A DNA stretch of 64,000 bases from HGM11525 sp036307445. GTDB lineage: Bacteria > Bacillota > Clostridia > UBA1381. A program made the position numbers and the translations under genes. The stretch lies in assembly GCA_036307445.1 (NCBI GenBank), contig JAXJXP010000005.1:7765-71764 (forward strand), given 5' to 3'. Under the pieces are notes generated by a model. That model made no database searches and was not told where the DNA came from. It saw only the letters and a program-made list of their open reading frames with translations. Of this stretch, positions 16,537-24,875 are shown piece by piece. Within the stretch, counting starts at the first letter, position 1. The number at the start of each line of letters is the position of its first letter.

Positions 16537-17835
16537 ATGCAGCCTAATGTATACAAATTATCAGAAATGACTGATAAAGAAAAAGATTTTATTCTAAGAC
16601 GTGCAGAGCTTGACATCACTGAGCAGATGAAGGTCGCAACAGAAGTGTCAAACGATATCAGAGCAAGAGGCGATGCAGCAGTTTTGGAATACACTGAGAA
16701 GTTTGATAAAGTAAAGCTCACGGCTTCACAGATGAAGGTGACTTCTGAGGAAATTGAGGCTGGGTACAATAGACTTGATTGCGAAACAAGAAAAGCTATT
16801 GAATATGCTTATAAGAACATCTATGATTTCCACGAAAAACAGATGCCTGAAGAAATGTGGTTTACAATGGTAGACGACGGGCTTATGGTCGGCGAAAAGA
16901 CCACTCCGATTGTCGATGTATGCCTTTATGTGCCGCATGGCAAGGGTAGTTTCCCTTCTGTTCTTTGTATGCTCGGTATCCCTGCAGTTGTTGCAAAAGT
17001 GCCCAAGATTGTTGTTGTAACACCGCCTAACGAAAAGGGCGAGGTTGATGATGCAATACTTGCTGCAGCAAAGATTATAGGAATTACTGAAATTTATAAA
17101 GTTGGCGGTATACAGGCTGTTGCAGCAGTTGCATACGGCACAGAGACAATCCCTAAGTGTCATAAAATAATCGGTCCCGGTAATAGCTACGCCACTGCTG
17201 CAAAGAGAGTTCTTGCAAGCTACATAGATGCAGGACTTCCTGCAGGTCCAAGCGAAGCAATTATACTTTGTGACGAAAAAGCTGATCCTGAAAAGGTTGC
17301 TCTTGACTGGATGATAGAAGCTGAACATGGTCCGGATAGTGCTGCGCTTCTTGTTACTCATTCAAAAGAGCTTGTAGACAAGGTTATTCCGATCGTAAAC
17401 AGACAGCTTGAGAAGATTTCTGACAAGAGAAAGGAATTTGTATCAACAAACTTTACAACTTACGGTGGTGTGATTCTGACAGAGTCGCTTGACGAATCAA
17501 TTGATTTTGTTAATGAATATGCTCCTGAACATATGGAAGTAATGACAGAAAAGCCTTTTGAAACATTACCTAAGATTAAGAATGCAGGAGAAATTCTACT
17601 TGGAGATTATACTCCTGTAACACTTTGTAATTTCGTTTTAGGTCCAAATGCAATTTTGCCGACGGGTGGCTTTGCGAAGACATATTCAAGCGTTTCAGTA
17701 AACGATTTTCTAAAACGCTCATCAGTTGGTTACGCATCTAAGGACGGATTTGAAAAGGTCAGAGGATATGCTGCTCGTTTTGCTGATGTTGAGGGCTTTG
17801 ACACACACGGGTTAGCCGTAAAGGAGAGAAAATAA
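16537..17835 (+). CDS. hisD: Histidinol dehydrogenase
   Basis: HisD carries out the last two steps of histidine synthesis, histidinol to histidine, with NAD+ and zinc. The 432-residue protein has the family's VCLYVPHGKGSFPS, VGGIQAVAAVAYGT, IIGPGNSYATAAKR, GPSEAIIL and AEHGPDS segments, the last carrying zinc-ligand candidates, and APEHMEV near the C-terminus. The ATG has TTTGGAGG upstream. It follows dnaJ by 17 bases without a terminator and precedes a divergent hisB-like gene. No other histidine gene is in the window. Confidence 0.96.
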   Translation: MQPNVYKLSEMTDKEKDFILRRAELDITEQMKVATEVSNDIRARGDAAVLEYTEKFDKVKLTASQMKVTSEEIEAGYNRLDCETRKAIEYAYKNIYDFHEKQMPEEMWFTMVDDGLMVGEKTTPIVDVCLYVPHGKGSFPSVLCMLGIPAVVAKVPKIVVVTPPNEKGEVDDAILAAAKIIGITEIYKVGGIQAVAAVAYGTETIPKCHKIIGPGNSYATAAKRVLASYIDAGLPAGPSEAIILCDEKADPEKVALDWMIEAEHGPDSAALLVTHSKELVDKVIPIVNRQLEKISDKRKEFVSTNFTTYGGVILTESLDESIDFVNEYAPEHMEVMTEKPFETLPKIKNAGEILLGDYTPVTLCNFVLGPNAILPTGGFAKTYSSVSVNDFLKRSSVGYASKDGFEKVRGYAARFADVEGFDTHGLAVKERK

Positions 17836-17858
17836 TACAAAACAAAAGGGGGGTCCTT

Positions 17859-18482
17859 ATGGAGAGAATAGAGGTAACAAGAACCACCACAGAATCCGGT
17901 ATGTCTGTTATTCTTGATTTTTCACCGCTTTCTGATGATTACAGAGAAAAAATCAATACGCCGCTTACATTTCTGAATCATATGATTGAACACATTGCTT
18001 GGCGTAGTGGCATCAACATTACTGCTGAGGTAAAGCTTGATAAATTCACTCTTACTCACGTAATTTGTGAAGACTTGGGCATCGCCTTAGGTAAGGCTAT
18101 TGCTGAGTATGTGAAGAGAATGGCTGTTAAAGGCGTTGTTGGTTATGGCGATGCTTATGGTATTATAGACGAGGCAAGGGCTCATTCTCTTATAAGCTTT
18201 GAGAGCAGAACTTATTTTGATATAGATTATAACGGAATTGCTATATCTGATGAGGTTGAGGGTATGTACAAGGAAGACCTTGAAACCTTTTTGCTTGGCA
18301 TTGCACAGGGAGCAAACTGTACCTTACAGGTTGTACTTGAAAAGGGCGAAAACGGACATCACATCTGGGAGGCAATTTTCCGTAGCTTAGGATGTACTTT
18401 AGCTAATGCACTTTTGCTTGACGAAAGACGAATTGGAAAAACTGCCGGTGTTGCTGGTGCGATTAACTGGGATATTAAATAA
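17859..18482 (+). CDS. Divergent imidazoleglycerol-phosphate dehydratase-like protein
   Basis: The fold is that of HisB (IGPD), which dehydrates imidazoleglycerol phosphate using two manganese ions held by repeated His/Glu motifs. Seen here: FLNHMIEHIAW (family FxDHMLEH), THVICEDLGIALG where the family has HHTVEDxGIALG, IIDEARAH for PMDEALAR, and GHHIWEAIFRSLG, which is conserved. So the first motif keeps only one of the two adjacent His ligands (the second is Val), and the RFG/PMD part is changed. Length 207 is slightly above the usual ~195. It directly follows hisD (23 bases, GGGGGG site). It may be a fast-evolving true HisB or a paralogue with another substrate; I favour no symbol. Confidence 0.7.
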   Translation: MERIEVTRTTTESGMSVILDFSPLSDDYREKINTPLTFLNHMIEHIAWRSGINITAEVKLDKFTLTHVICEDLGIALGKAIAEYVKRMAVKGVVGYGDAYGIIDEARAHSLISFESRTYFDIDYNGIAISDEVEGMYKEDLETFLLGIAQGANCTLQVVLEKGENGHHIWEAIFRSLGCTLANALLLDERRIGKTAGVAGAINWDIK

Positions 18483-18491
18483 TATACATTG

Positions 18492-18529
18492 CCGGCTTTA
18501 CTGCAAAATATGCTTGTAAAGTCGGTTTT
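18492..18529 (+). terminator. Probable terminator after the hisB-like gene
   Basis: CCGGCTTTAC (18492-18501) pairs with GTAAAGTCGG (18516-18525) across a 14-base loop, followed by only four T's. It may attenuate rather than fully stop transcription into the HAD gene. Confidence 0.55.
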
Positions 18530-18546
18530 GACATAAGGAGAAATAG

Positions 18547-19542
18547 ATGGCAAAGCTTGCGAAATTTCTAGATAAATATGATTCGGTTATATTTGATATG
18601 GACGGAGTTGTAACAAGCGAGAATAACTATTGGACTGCATCAGCGTTAACGGTATGGGAGTATTTGTTTCCTGATTCTTCTGTAAAAGAAATTGCTGATA
18701 ACGCAAAACAAATACGTAAGACAGTTATGTGTAACGACAAGCTTATTTCACTCTTAAAAGGTAAAGGTGTAAATTCAAACTGGGATTTAAGCTATATTAT
18801 TTATGCTGTATGTAAAATCTATGATACAACAGATTTTAATACTGTTATGGATATTTGCAGTTCTTTTAGCGATAATATTCTTGATGAATATGCTATAATT
18901 GGCGATAAGCTAACTGACGTTACCGGAATAGACGGTACACGAAACGGTAAGCTTTGGACAGATATGATGATGTGTTTTCAAGAATGGTTTTTGGGTGATG
19001 ATTTGTATTTCTTAACCTATAAACAACCGACTAAAAATCCTGGTAAAAAAGGCCTTATAGAAGATGAAACACCTATTGTTGATAATGACTGTTTAAAAGA
19101 AATATTTAACAATCTTAAAAATAGTGGTAAACGTATTGCTACAGCAACAGGAAGACCATCTGCTGAAATTACAAAACCTCTTAAAGACTTCGGAATCTAT
19201 GATTGTTTTGATGCCGACGGGCTGATAAATTATGACTATGTTCAGTTTGCAGAGGAGGCACTCGGCAAAACATTATCTAAACCTCACCCATATATTTTTA
19301 TAAAAGCTATGATGGGAAAAGATTATCCTGACAACGATATAATTAATGATAAATATGATAAAGATAATATAAGAAGAACCCTTATAGTTGGTGATGCAGG
19401 AGCAGATATTCTTGCTGCAAAAGCTATTGGAGTAGATTTTTGTGCAGTACTGACCGGGGTATCGGGGAAAGCTGCTAAAAGCTATTTTGAAGAACTTAAT
19501 TCAGAATATATTTTTGATTCGTTGGAAGATTTTATTGCGTAA
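18547..19542 (+). CDS. HAD-superfamily hydrolase, large cap, substrate unknown
   Basis: A 331-residue phosphohydrolase-like protein. HAD motif I is VIFDMDGVVTS near the N-terminus (nucleophile and acid Asp), motif II is in ATATGRPSAEI, and motif IV is LIVGDAGADILAAKAIGVD. Between motifs I and II lies an unusually long, Asp/Lys-rich insertion of about 140-150 residues that must form the cap. There is no membrane segment. It starts 65 bases after the hisB-like gene with AAGGAG upstream and is 15 bases from the fumarase-beta gene. Substrate cannot be assigned; a histidinol-phosphatase role is conceivable from the neighbours but has no sequence support that I can see. Confidence 0.85.
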   Translation: MAKLAKFLDKYDSVIFDMDGVVTSENNYWTASALTVWEYLFPDSSVKEIADNAKQIRKTVMCNDKLISLLKGKGVNSNWDLSYIIYAVCKIYDTTDFNTVMDICSSFSDNILDEYAIIGDKLTDVTGIDGTRNGKLWTDMMMCFQEWFLGDDLYFLTYKQPTKNPGKKGLIEDETPIVDNDCLKEIFNNLKNSGKRIATATGRPSAEITKPLKDFGIYDCFDADGLINYDYVQFAEEALGKTLSKPHPYIFIKAMMGKDYPDNDIINDKYDKDNIRRTLIVGDAGADILAAKAIGVDFCAVLTGVSGKAAKSYFEELNSEYIFDSLEDFIA

Positions 19543-19557
19543 GGCAGGTAATATGAG

Positions 19558-20106
19558 ATGAAAGTAATCACACCACCTCTTTCAAAAGAGGTTATAAATA
19601 CGTTAAAAGCAGGGGAGAGTGTTCTTATCACAGGTGTGATATACACCGCCCGCGATGCAGCACACAAAAGAATGTGTGATGATTATGAAAAAGGAATACC
19701 ATTTCCTTTTGATTTAAAAGGGCAGTTAATATACTACGCCGGACCATGCCCGGCAAAACCGGGGGAGGTAATTGGTTCGTGCGGACCTACCACTGCAGGT
19801 CGAATGGATGCGTATGCACCTTCTTTGCTTGATAATGGTCTTAGTGCTATGCTTGGAAAGGGTGCAAGAAATCCTGAAGTAATTGACGCAATGAAGAGAA
19901 ACACAGCCGTATACCTTGGAGCAATTGGCGGTGCTGGAGCCTTGATCACCGGTTCGGTTAAAAAATCCGAAATAATTGCTTACCCTGAACTTGGAACCGA
20001 AGCAGTACGCAAATTAGAAGTCGAAAATTTACCGTGTGTAGTCCTTGTTGATTGCAACGGCAATGATTTGTACGAAGAGGGACAAAGAAAATTCAGGAGG
20101 ATATAA
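19558..20106 (+). CDS. Fe-S-type fumarate hydratase, beta (C-terminal) subunit
   Basis: This is the small subunit of a class I (iron-sulfur) fumarase or tartrate dehydratase (FumA C-terminal / TtdB family). The 182-residue length is normal. Family segments visible are PLSKEVINTLKAGESVLITG at the start, ARDAAHKR, GPCPAKPGEVIGSCGPTTAGRMD and YLGAIGGAGAL. The alpha subunit that carries the Fe-S cluster is normally immediately upstream, but here the upstream gene is a HAD hydrolase and no alpha subunit is in the window. Its partner may be encoded elsewhere. The adenine deaminase gene follows after 2 bases. Confidence 0.92.
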   Translation: MKVITPPLSKEVINTLKAGESVLITGVIYTARDAAHKRMCDDYEKGIPFPFDLKGQLIYYAGPCPAKPGEVIGSCGPTTAGRMDAYAPSLLDNGLSAMLGKGARNPEVIDAMKRNTAVYLGAIGGAGALITGSVKKSEIIAYPELGTEAVRKLEVENLPCVVLVDCNGNDLYEEGQRKFRRI

Positions 20107-20108
20107 AT

Positions 20109-21764
20109 ATGAATATAGAAAGCTTTATAGATTATGCTCTTTCAAATGAAATATCAGACCTTGTAATCAAAAATGCAAAAATCGTAGATGTATTTAATGG
20201 AAAAATAATATATGGTAATGTAGCTGTTTCTAGAGGTGTGATAATCGGAATTGGAGATTATGAAGGAAAGAGTGAATATGATGCCAACGGTGCATACTTA
20301 ATGCCAGGTTTTATAGACTCTCACATTCATATTGAATCGTCAATGGTTACACCTGCGGAATATTCAAAGGTCGTTATGCCAAAAGGTGTAACAACGGCTA
20401 TTTGCGACCCTCACGAGATTGCAAATGTTTGCGGCATAGACGGAATTCTATTTATGATGGAAAATGCAAAAAACTCTCCACTTGACTTTAAATTTATGCT
20501 GCCTTCGTGTGTTCCGGCGGCTTCTTTTGAAGATTCTGGCGCGGTAATTGATGCTAAAAAAACCAAAGAATATATGGAAGAATATGATTTTTTTGGTCTT
20601 GCTGAAATGATGAATTACCCAGGACTTTTATTTAAAGATAAGGAGGTCCTTGACAAAATTAGTTTTTCTAAAGTTATTGATGGACATGCTCCGTCTGTCA
20701 GTGGTAAAGACCTTTGTGCATATGCAGGCTCAGGAATTCTTACAGACCACGAATGTACATCTGCAAAAGAAATGGAGGAAAAAATATCTTCCGGTATGTA
20801 TGCACTTTTAAGATGCGGAAGAATGTCAAAGGAATTTTCTGAAATGGCTGCTTCAGTCAATAGATACAATGCCTCAAGAGTAGCATTTTGTACTGATGAC
20901 AGAAATCTTTCAGATATTATTGAGCGTGGGACGATACAAAACTGTATTGTTACTGCAAACAATGCGGGAATGGATATATTTGACGCGATACGAGCAGCAT
21001 CATTAAATGCAGCTATGTGCTACGGTTTTAACAATGTTGGTGCTATAGCACCGGGTTATGTCGCTGATCTGGTTCTTTCAAAAGATATTTGCCCTAAAGA
21101 AATTTTAGCAGTATGGAAGGCAGGGGATTTGGTTGCCGAACACGGTCAGTCAAAGTTTGAAACAGGAGATATTATACGCGCAGACTCTGTCTATGGAACA
21201 GTAAATATTGCACCGTTTAAGGCTGAGGACCTTATTTGTGAATTTTCCGCTGATACTCCCGTTATATCAATTGATGCAGGCTCATTGCTTACAAAGAAGA
21301 TTCTTTGTGATAGCAAAGAAGGTCTTTCTCATTTAGCCGTTATCGAAAGACATAAGTCAACAGGAAAAATAGGGAGATGTTATCTTGATAATTACGGGAT
21401 AAAAGGCGGAGCTATCGCCTCTTGCATAGGACACGATTCGCATAACATAACAGTGGTAGGTGATAATGCAGATGATATGGCACTTGCTGTAAATTCCTTG
21501 GGTAAGGACGGTGGCATTACGGTTGTTTCAGACGGCAAGCTTGTTGCTAAGCTTGAACTACCCATAGCAGGACTTATGTCTGACAAAAGCGCAGAAGAAG
21601 TTGTTCTTGCACACAACATTATCGAAAGAGAGGCTAAAGAGCTTTCAATAAATCCGAATATAGACCCATTTATGACACTGGCTTTCTTGTCGTTGCCTGT
21701 AATACCTGAATTGAGACTTACTGCAAGAGGATTGTTTGATGTAGTTAAGTTTGACTTTATATAG
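20109..21764 (+). CDS. ade: Adenine deaminase
   Basis: Adenine deaminase converts adenine to hypoxanthine and ammonia for purine salvage, using a binuclear metal centre. The 551-residue chain has the amidohydrolase motif GFIDSHIHIESSM, then TTAICDPHEIANVCG, DGHAPSVSG, LTDHECTS and the C-terminal PFMTLAFLSLPVIPELRLT, all typical of the AdeC family. The start at 20109 has TCAGGAGG upstream and lies 2 bases behind the fumarase-beta stop, so the two are probably translated from one message. Confidence 0.95.
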   Translation: MNIESFIDYALSNEISDLVIKNAKIVDVFNGKIIYGNVAVSRGVIIGIGDYEGKSEYDANGAYLMPGFIDSHIHIESSMVTPAEYSKVVMPKGVTTAICDPHEIANVCGIDGILFMMENAKNSPLDFKFMLPSCVPAASFEDSGAVIDAKKTKEYMEEYDFFGLAEMMNYPGLLFKDKEVLDKISFSKVIDGHAPSVSGKDLCAYAGSGILTDHECTSAKEMEEKISSGMYALLRCGRMSKEFSEMAASVNRYNASRVAFCTDDRNLSDIIERGTIQNCIVTANNAGMDIFDAIRAASLNAAMCYGFNNVGAIAPGYVADLVLSKDICPKEILAVWKAGDLVAEHGQSKFETGDIIRADSVYGTVNIAPFKAEDLICEFSADTPVISIDAGSLLTKKILCDSKEGLSHLAVIERHKSTGKIGRCYLDNYGIKGGAIASCIGHDSHNITVVGDNADDMALAVNSLGKDGGITVVSDGKLVAKLELPIAGLMSDKSAEEVVLAHNIIEREAKELSINPNIDPFMTLAFLSLPVIPELRLTARGLFDVVKFDFI

Positions 21765-21793
21765 AATTTTGTCAAAATAATCTCAAAAAACTA

Positions 21794-21822
21794 TTGACAA
21801 AATTAAATTTTGCCGTTATAAT
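21794..21822 (+). promoter_or_regulatory. Consensus promoter of tRNA-Asp
   Basis: Perfect TTGACA (21794-21799), 17 bases, perfect TATAAT (21817-21822), ending 14 bases before the tRNA. Confidence 0.9.
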
Positions 21823-21836
21823 TTATAAGACGGCTT

Positions 21837-21913
21837 GGCCCGGTAGTTCAGTTGGTTAGAACGCCAGCCTGTCACGCTGGAGGTCGTGGGTTCGAGCCCC
21901 ATCCGGGTCGCCA
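21837..21913 (+). tRNA. tRNA-Asp (anticodon GUC)
   Basis: A complete cloverleaf with encoded CCA. Acceptor GGCCCGG pairs with CCGGGTC, the anticodon stem CCAGC/GCTGG holds the loop CTGTCAC, and the T-arm GTGGG-TTCGAGC-CCCAT is canonical. Discriminator G. Confidence 0.98.
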
Positions 21914-21918
21914 AATAT

Positions 21919-21946
21919 AAAGGGTACCGTTAGGTGCCCTTTGTTT
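21919..21946 (+). terminator. Terminator of tRNA-Asp
   Basis: AAAGGGTACC (21919-21928), loop GTTA, GGTGCCCTTT (21933-21942), then GTTT. Confidence 0.75.
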
Positions 21947-21984
21947 ATGCCATTTTATATTATACATAAGGGGATTGATTTATT

Positions 21985-23292
21985 ATGAGTACGTTATTAT
22001 CTGTGTCTATTGCATTACTTGCAGGACTTTTGATGACAAGAGTTTTTAAGCCCTTTAAGTTGCCATCGGTAACGGCATATCTTATTGCGGGTGTTATAAT
22101 AGGACCATACTGTCTTGGTAATCTTGGGATTTCCGGACTTGGCTTTAGCTCATCTGAAGCTGTTGAAGCACTTGGACTTGTTGCAGATGTTGCATTAGGC
22201 TTTATTGCTTTTTCTATTGGCAGTGAGTTCAGACTTGAAGACCTTAAAAAGACCGGTAAGCAGGCACTTGTTATAGGTATACTTCAGGCTTTGGTTGCAA
22301 CAATTTTTGTTGATATAGCATTGTATGTGATTCATCTTATAATGCCTGATAAACTTTCCCTGCCACAAGCAATTGTTCTTGGCTCGATAGCTACTGCGAC
22401 TGCACCCGCTGCTACTTTGATGGTTGTACGTCAATATAAGGCTGATGGTCCGCTTACAAGATTGTTGCTTCCTATTGTAGCACTAGATGATGCGGTAGGA
22501 CTTGTTGTATTTGCGGTTTCCTTCGGTATTGCAAAAACAATGATTTCCGGAAATCTTGATATGGTTTCAATTATAGTAAATCCGATAGTTGAAATTATAT
22601 GCTCGCTCGGGCTTGGAGCTATAATGGGCTGGTTTCTTACACAGCTCGAAAAATTGTTTAATTCAAATACAAATCGACTTAATATGACAATAGCGTTTGT
22701 ATTTCTTACTGTTGCACTTTCAATGCTTGATTTCCATATCGGGCAGGTGCATATTAGTTTTTCATCGTTGCTTGTATGTATGATGCTTGGTACAATTTTC
22801 TGCAATATCTGTCCATTGTCTCATGACCTTATGGAAAAGTCAGATAAATGGACATCACCATTACTTGCACTGTTCTTTGTTATCAGCGGTGCTGAACTTG
22901 AGCTTAACGTATTTGTCGATATGTCAATCGTTATTATTGGAATTACTTATATTATTTTCCGTTCTCTTGGTAAATACTTTGGTACGTTTGGTAGTGCAAA
23001 GCTTGTTAAGTGCGAATCTAATATATGCAAATACCTAGGTATTACACTTTTGCCGCAGGCGGGCGTTGCTCTTGGTATGTGTGCATTGGCGGCAGCATCA
23101 CCTGAGATGGGCTCACAGGGTGCACTAATAAGAAATATCACATTGTTCGCTGTACTGATATATGAACTTGTCGGTCCGCTTCTTACAAGACAGGCACTTA
23201 CTGCTGCAGGTGATATAAAGCCTATACCGCACGAGGTTAAAATGCGCCGTCAGAACAAGCTTGATTCAGCAAAGAATGCAGACAATAAATAA
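21985..23292 (+). CDS. Cation/proton antiporter, CPA2 (Kef/Na+-H+ exchanger) family
   Basis: A 435-residue membrane protein with about twelve hydrophobic segments of the Na+/H+ exchanger fold (PF00999). The opening VTAYLIAGVIIGPYCLG and AFSIGSEFRLEDLKKTGKQA are typical of KefB-like antiporters. The ion-binding helix reads ALDDAVGLVVF, with two adjacent Asp, which in this superfamily is usually linked to electrogenic exchange. No TrkA-N (RCK) domain is attached. The ATG at 21985 lies after AAGGGGATTGA. A ClC-type transporter follows 23 bases later, suggesting a joint role in ion or pH balance. The ion (Na+ or K+) is not decided by the sequence. Confidence 0.9.
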   Translation: MSTLLSVSIALLAGLLMTRVFKPFKLPSVTAYLIAGVIIGPYCLGNLGISGLGFSSSEAVEALGLVADVALGFIAFSIGSEFRLEDLKKTGKQALVIGILQALVATIFVDIALYVIHLIMPDKLSLPQAIVLGSIATATAPAATLMVVRQYKADGPLTRLLLPIVALDDAVGLVVFAVSFGIAKTMISGNLDMVSIIVNPIVEIICSLGLGAIMGWFLTQLEKLFNSNTNRLNMTIAFVFLTVALSMLDFHIGQVHISFSSLLVCMMLGTIFCNICPLSHDLMEKSDKWTSPLLALFFVISGAELELNVFVDMSIVIIGITYIIFRSLGKYFGTFGSAKLVKCESNICKYLGITLLPQAGVALGMCALAAASPEMGSQGALIRNITLFAVLIYELVGPLLTRQALTAAGDIKPIPHEVKMRRQNKLDSAKNADNK

Positions 23293-23315
23293 TCTTATGA
23301 AAGGATGATCTCTTG

Positions 23316-24551
23316 ATGCAATACATAAAGTTGTCTTTTGACTATTTAAAAGCATTAGCTAAGTGGATTGTCCTTTCATTAATTGTCGGTTTAGTCGGCG
23401 GTGCGATAGGCAGTATTTTTCATATTTGTGTAGATTACGCAACAGAACTCAGAAAAGAAAACAACTGGCTTATTTTTCTTCTGCCTGTCGGAGGGGCGAT
23501 AATAACTGCGTTATATTCATCGTTTAAATATAAAGGAAGACTTGACACCAACCGAGTTCTCGAAGCTGCTACTCAAGAGGAAAAGGTGCCTCTTGTAATG
23601 GTACCGTTAATATTTGTCTCAACAGTAATTACACATCTCCTTGGTGGCTCGGCAGGCCGTGAAGGTGCAGCATTGCAGCTTGGTGGCAGTCTTGGATATA
23701 ATATTGGTAAAGCCTTCAGACTTAACAAGAATGATGTTCATACTTTAGTTATGTCCGGTATGAGCGCAGTATTTTCTGCGTTATTTGGAACACCGGTAAC
23801 AGCAGCTATATTTGCAATTGAGGTTCTAAGAGTAGGCGAAATGCACTACGGAGCGCTTGTTCCTTGTGTTGTTTCTGCTATGACTGCATTTTATACGTCA
23901 GGAAGCTTTGGGATTTCGCCTGTTCGTTTTGGTGATATATCTTTAAGTGTCAATAATCCTGCAACTCTTGGTCTAATTCTTTTTCTTTCTATAATGTGTG
24001 CAATTGTAAGTATATTATTTTGTCTTTCTATAAAGTACTGTGAACATTATTCAGAAAAACTGATAAAGAATAACTACATCCGTGCATTTTGCGGCGGTGT
24101 AATTATATTGTTACTGACCTTGTTACTTGGAACAACAGATTATAATGGCGCAGGAATGGATATTATATCTAATGCTATGTCGGGTAATGCAAGGTTTGAA
24201 GCCTTTATACTCAAAATTCTGTTTACTTCTATTACAATTGCTGCAGGTTTCAGGGGCGGGGAAATAGTACCGTCGTTCTTTATAGGCTCGACTTTTGGAT
24301 GTATTGCGGGTAATATTATTGGTATTGATGCTGGTTTTGCAGCGGCTGTTGGATTTATTGCAGTATTTTGCGGTGTAGTGAACTGCCCTGTTGCTTCCTT
24401 AATTCTCGCATTAGAAGTTTTTGGGTCTGAAAACATTCTCGTTTTTGCGTTAGTATGTGCAATTAGTTATATGATGTCTGGCTATTTTGGACTTTACAAA
24501 AGTCAGAAATTTGTATATTCTAAGCTTTCTGAGGCGCACTTTAATAACTAA
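23316..24551 (+). CDS. ClC-family anion transporter lacking the canonical GSGIP motif
   Basis: A 412-residue membrane protein of the ClC chloride channel/antiporter fold. GSAGREGAALQ (GREG at residues 114-117, with Glu116 as the gating glutamate) and AGFRGGEIVPSFFIGSTFG are the second and third selectivity motifs. Where canonical ClCs have GSGIP, this protein reads LDTNRVLEA (from about residue 76), which is closer to the pattern in fluoride-type (CLC-F) members. No C-terminal CBS domains. The ATG at 23316 is taken, with AAGGATG upstream. It is probably co-transcribed with the antiporter before it. Anion specificity is open; no fluoride riboswitch is visible. Confidence 0.88.
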   Translation: MQYIKLSFDYLKALAKWIVLSLIVGLVGGAIGSIFHICVDYATELRKENNWLIFLLPVGGAIITALYSSFKYKGRLDTNRVLEAATQEEKVPLVMVPLIFVSTVITHLLGGSAGREGAALQLGGSLGYNIGKAFRLNKNDVHTLVMSGMSAVFSALFGTPVTAAIFAIEVLRVGEMHYGALVPCVVSAMTAFYTSGSFGISPVRFGDISLSVNNPATLGLILFLSIMCAIVSILFCLSIKYCEHYSEKLIKNNYIRAFCGGVIILLLTLLLGTTDYNGAGMDIISNAMSGNARFEAFILKILFTSITIAAGFRGGEIVPSFFIGSTFGCIAGNIIGIDAGFAAAVGFIAVFCGVVNCPVASLILALEVFGSENILVFALVCAISYMMSGYFGLYKSQKFVYSKLSEAHFNN

Positions 24552-24598
24552 TTCTACCTAATGCAACAAATGTTTTTGATTTTCTGCAATACCTCCTA

Positions 24599-24627
24599 TT
24601 GACATAAAATTTATCACGAAATATAAT
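24599..24627 (+). promoter_or_regulatory. Consensus promoter of the 62-residue RHH-like gene
   Basis: Perfect TTGACA (24599-24604), 17 bases, perfect TATAAT (24622-24627), 31 bases before the start codon. Confidence 0.88.
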
Positions 24628-24657
24628 TATTGTACAAATTAATTTTCGGAGGGTTTT

Positions 24658-24846
24658 ATGGCAGATGCATACGAATATTCAAGAAGCGCTCAGGCAAAGT
24701 ATGACAAAACTCATACTACCTATATCGGTTTAAGGATTGAAACAGGGAAGGATTTTGATATTCTAAAAGCGTTAAAGGACAAGCCTGTGCAAACAGAAAT
24801 TAAAAGACTTGTACGACTTGCAATTAAAAAACTTAATAACAAATAA
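24658..24846 (+). CDS. Small ribbon-helix-helix-like protein, function unknown
   Basis: A 62-residue basic protein with its own consensus promoter and a strong GGAGG, so it is likely real and well expressed. The pattern YSRSAQAKYDKTHTTYIGLRI, then a Leu/Ile-rich helix and VQTEIKRLVRLAIKKL resembles the small Arc/MetJ-like (ribbon-helix-helix) proteins common in Clostridia and their mobile elements. The strand THTTYIGLRI would be the DNA-contacting ribbon. It has no operon partner; it ends against mtaB, sharing a terminator. Target and role are unknown. Confidence 0.75.
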   Translation: MADAYEYSRSAQAKYDKTHTTYIGLRIETGKDFDILKALKDKPVQTEIKRLVRLAIKKLNNK

Positions 24847-24875
24847 GGATACGGATGCATTACATCCGTATCCTT
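24845..24875. terminator. Bidirectional terminator shared by convergent genes
   Basis: A perfect 13-base inverted repeat AAGGATACGGATG (24845-24857) / CATCCGTATCCTT (24863-24875). It overlaps the stop codons of both the RHH-like gene (+) and mtaB (-). Confidence 0.85.
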
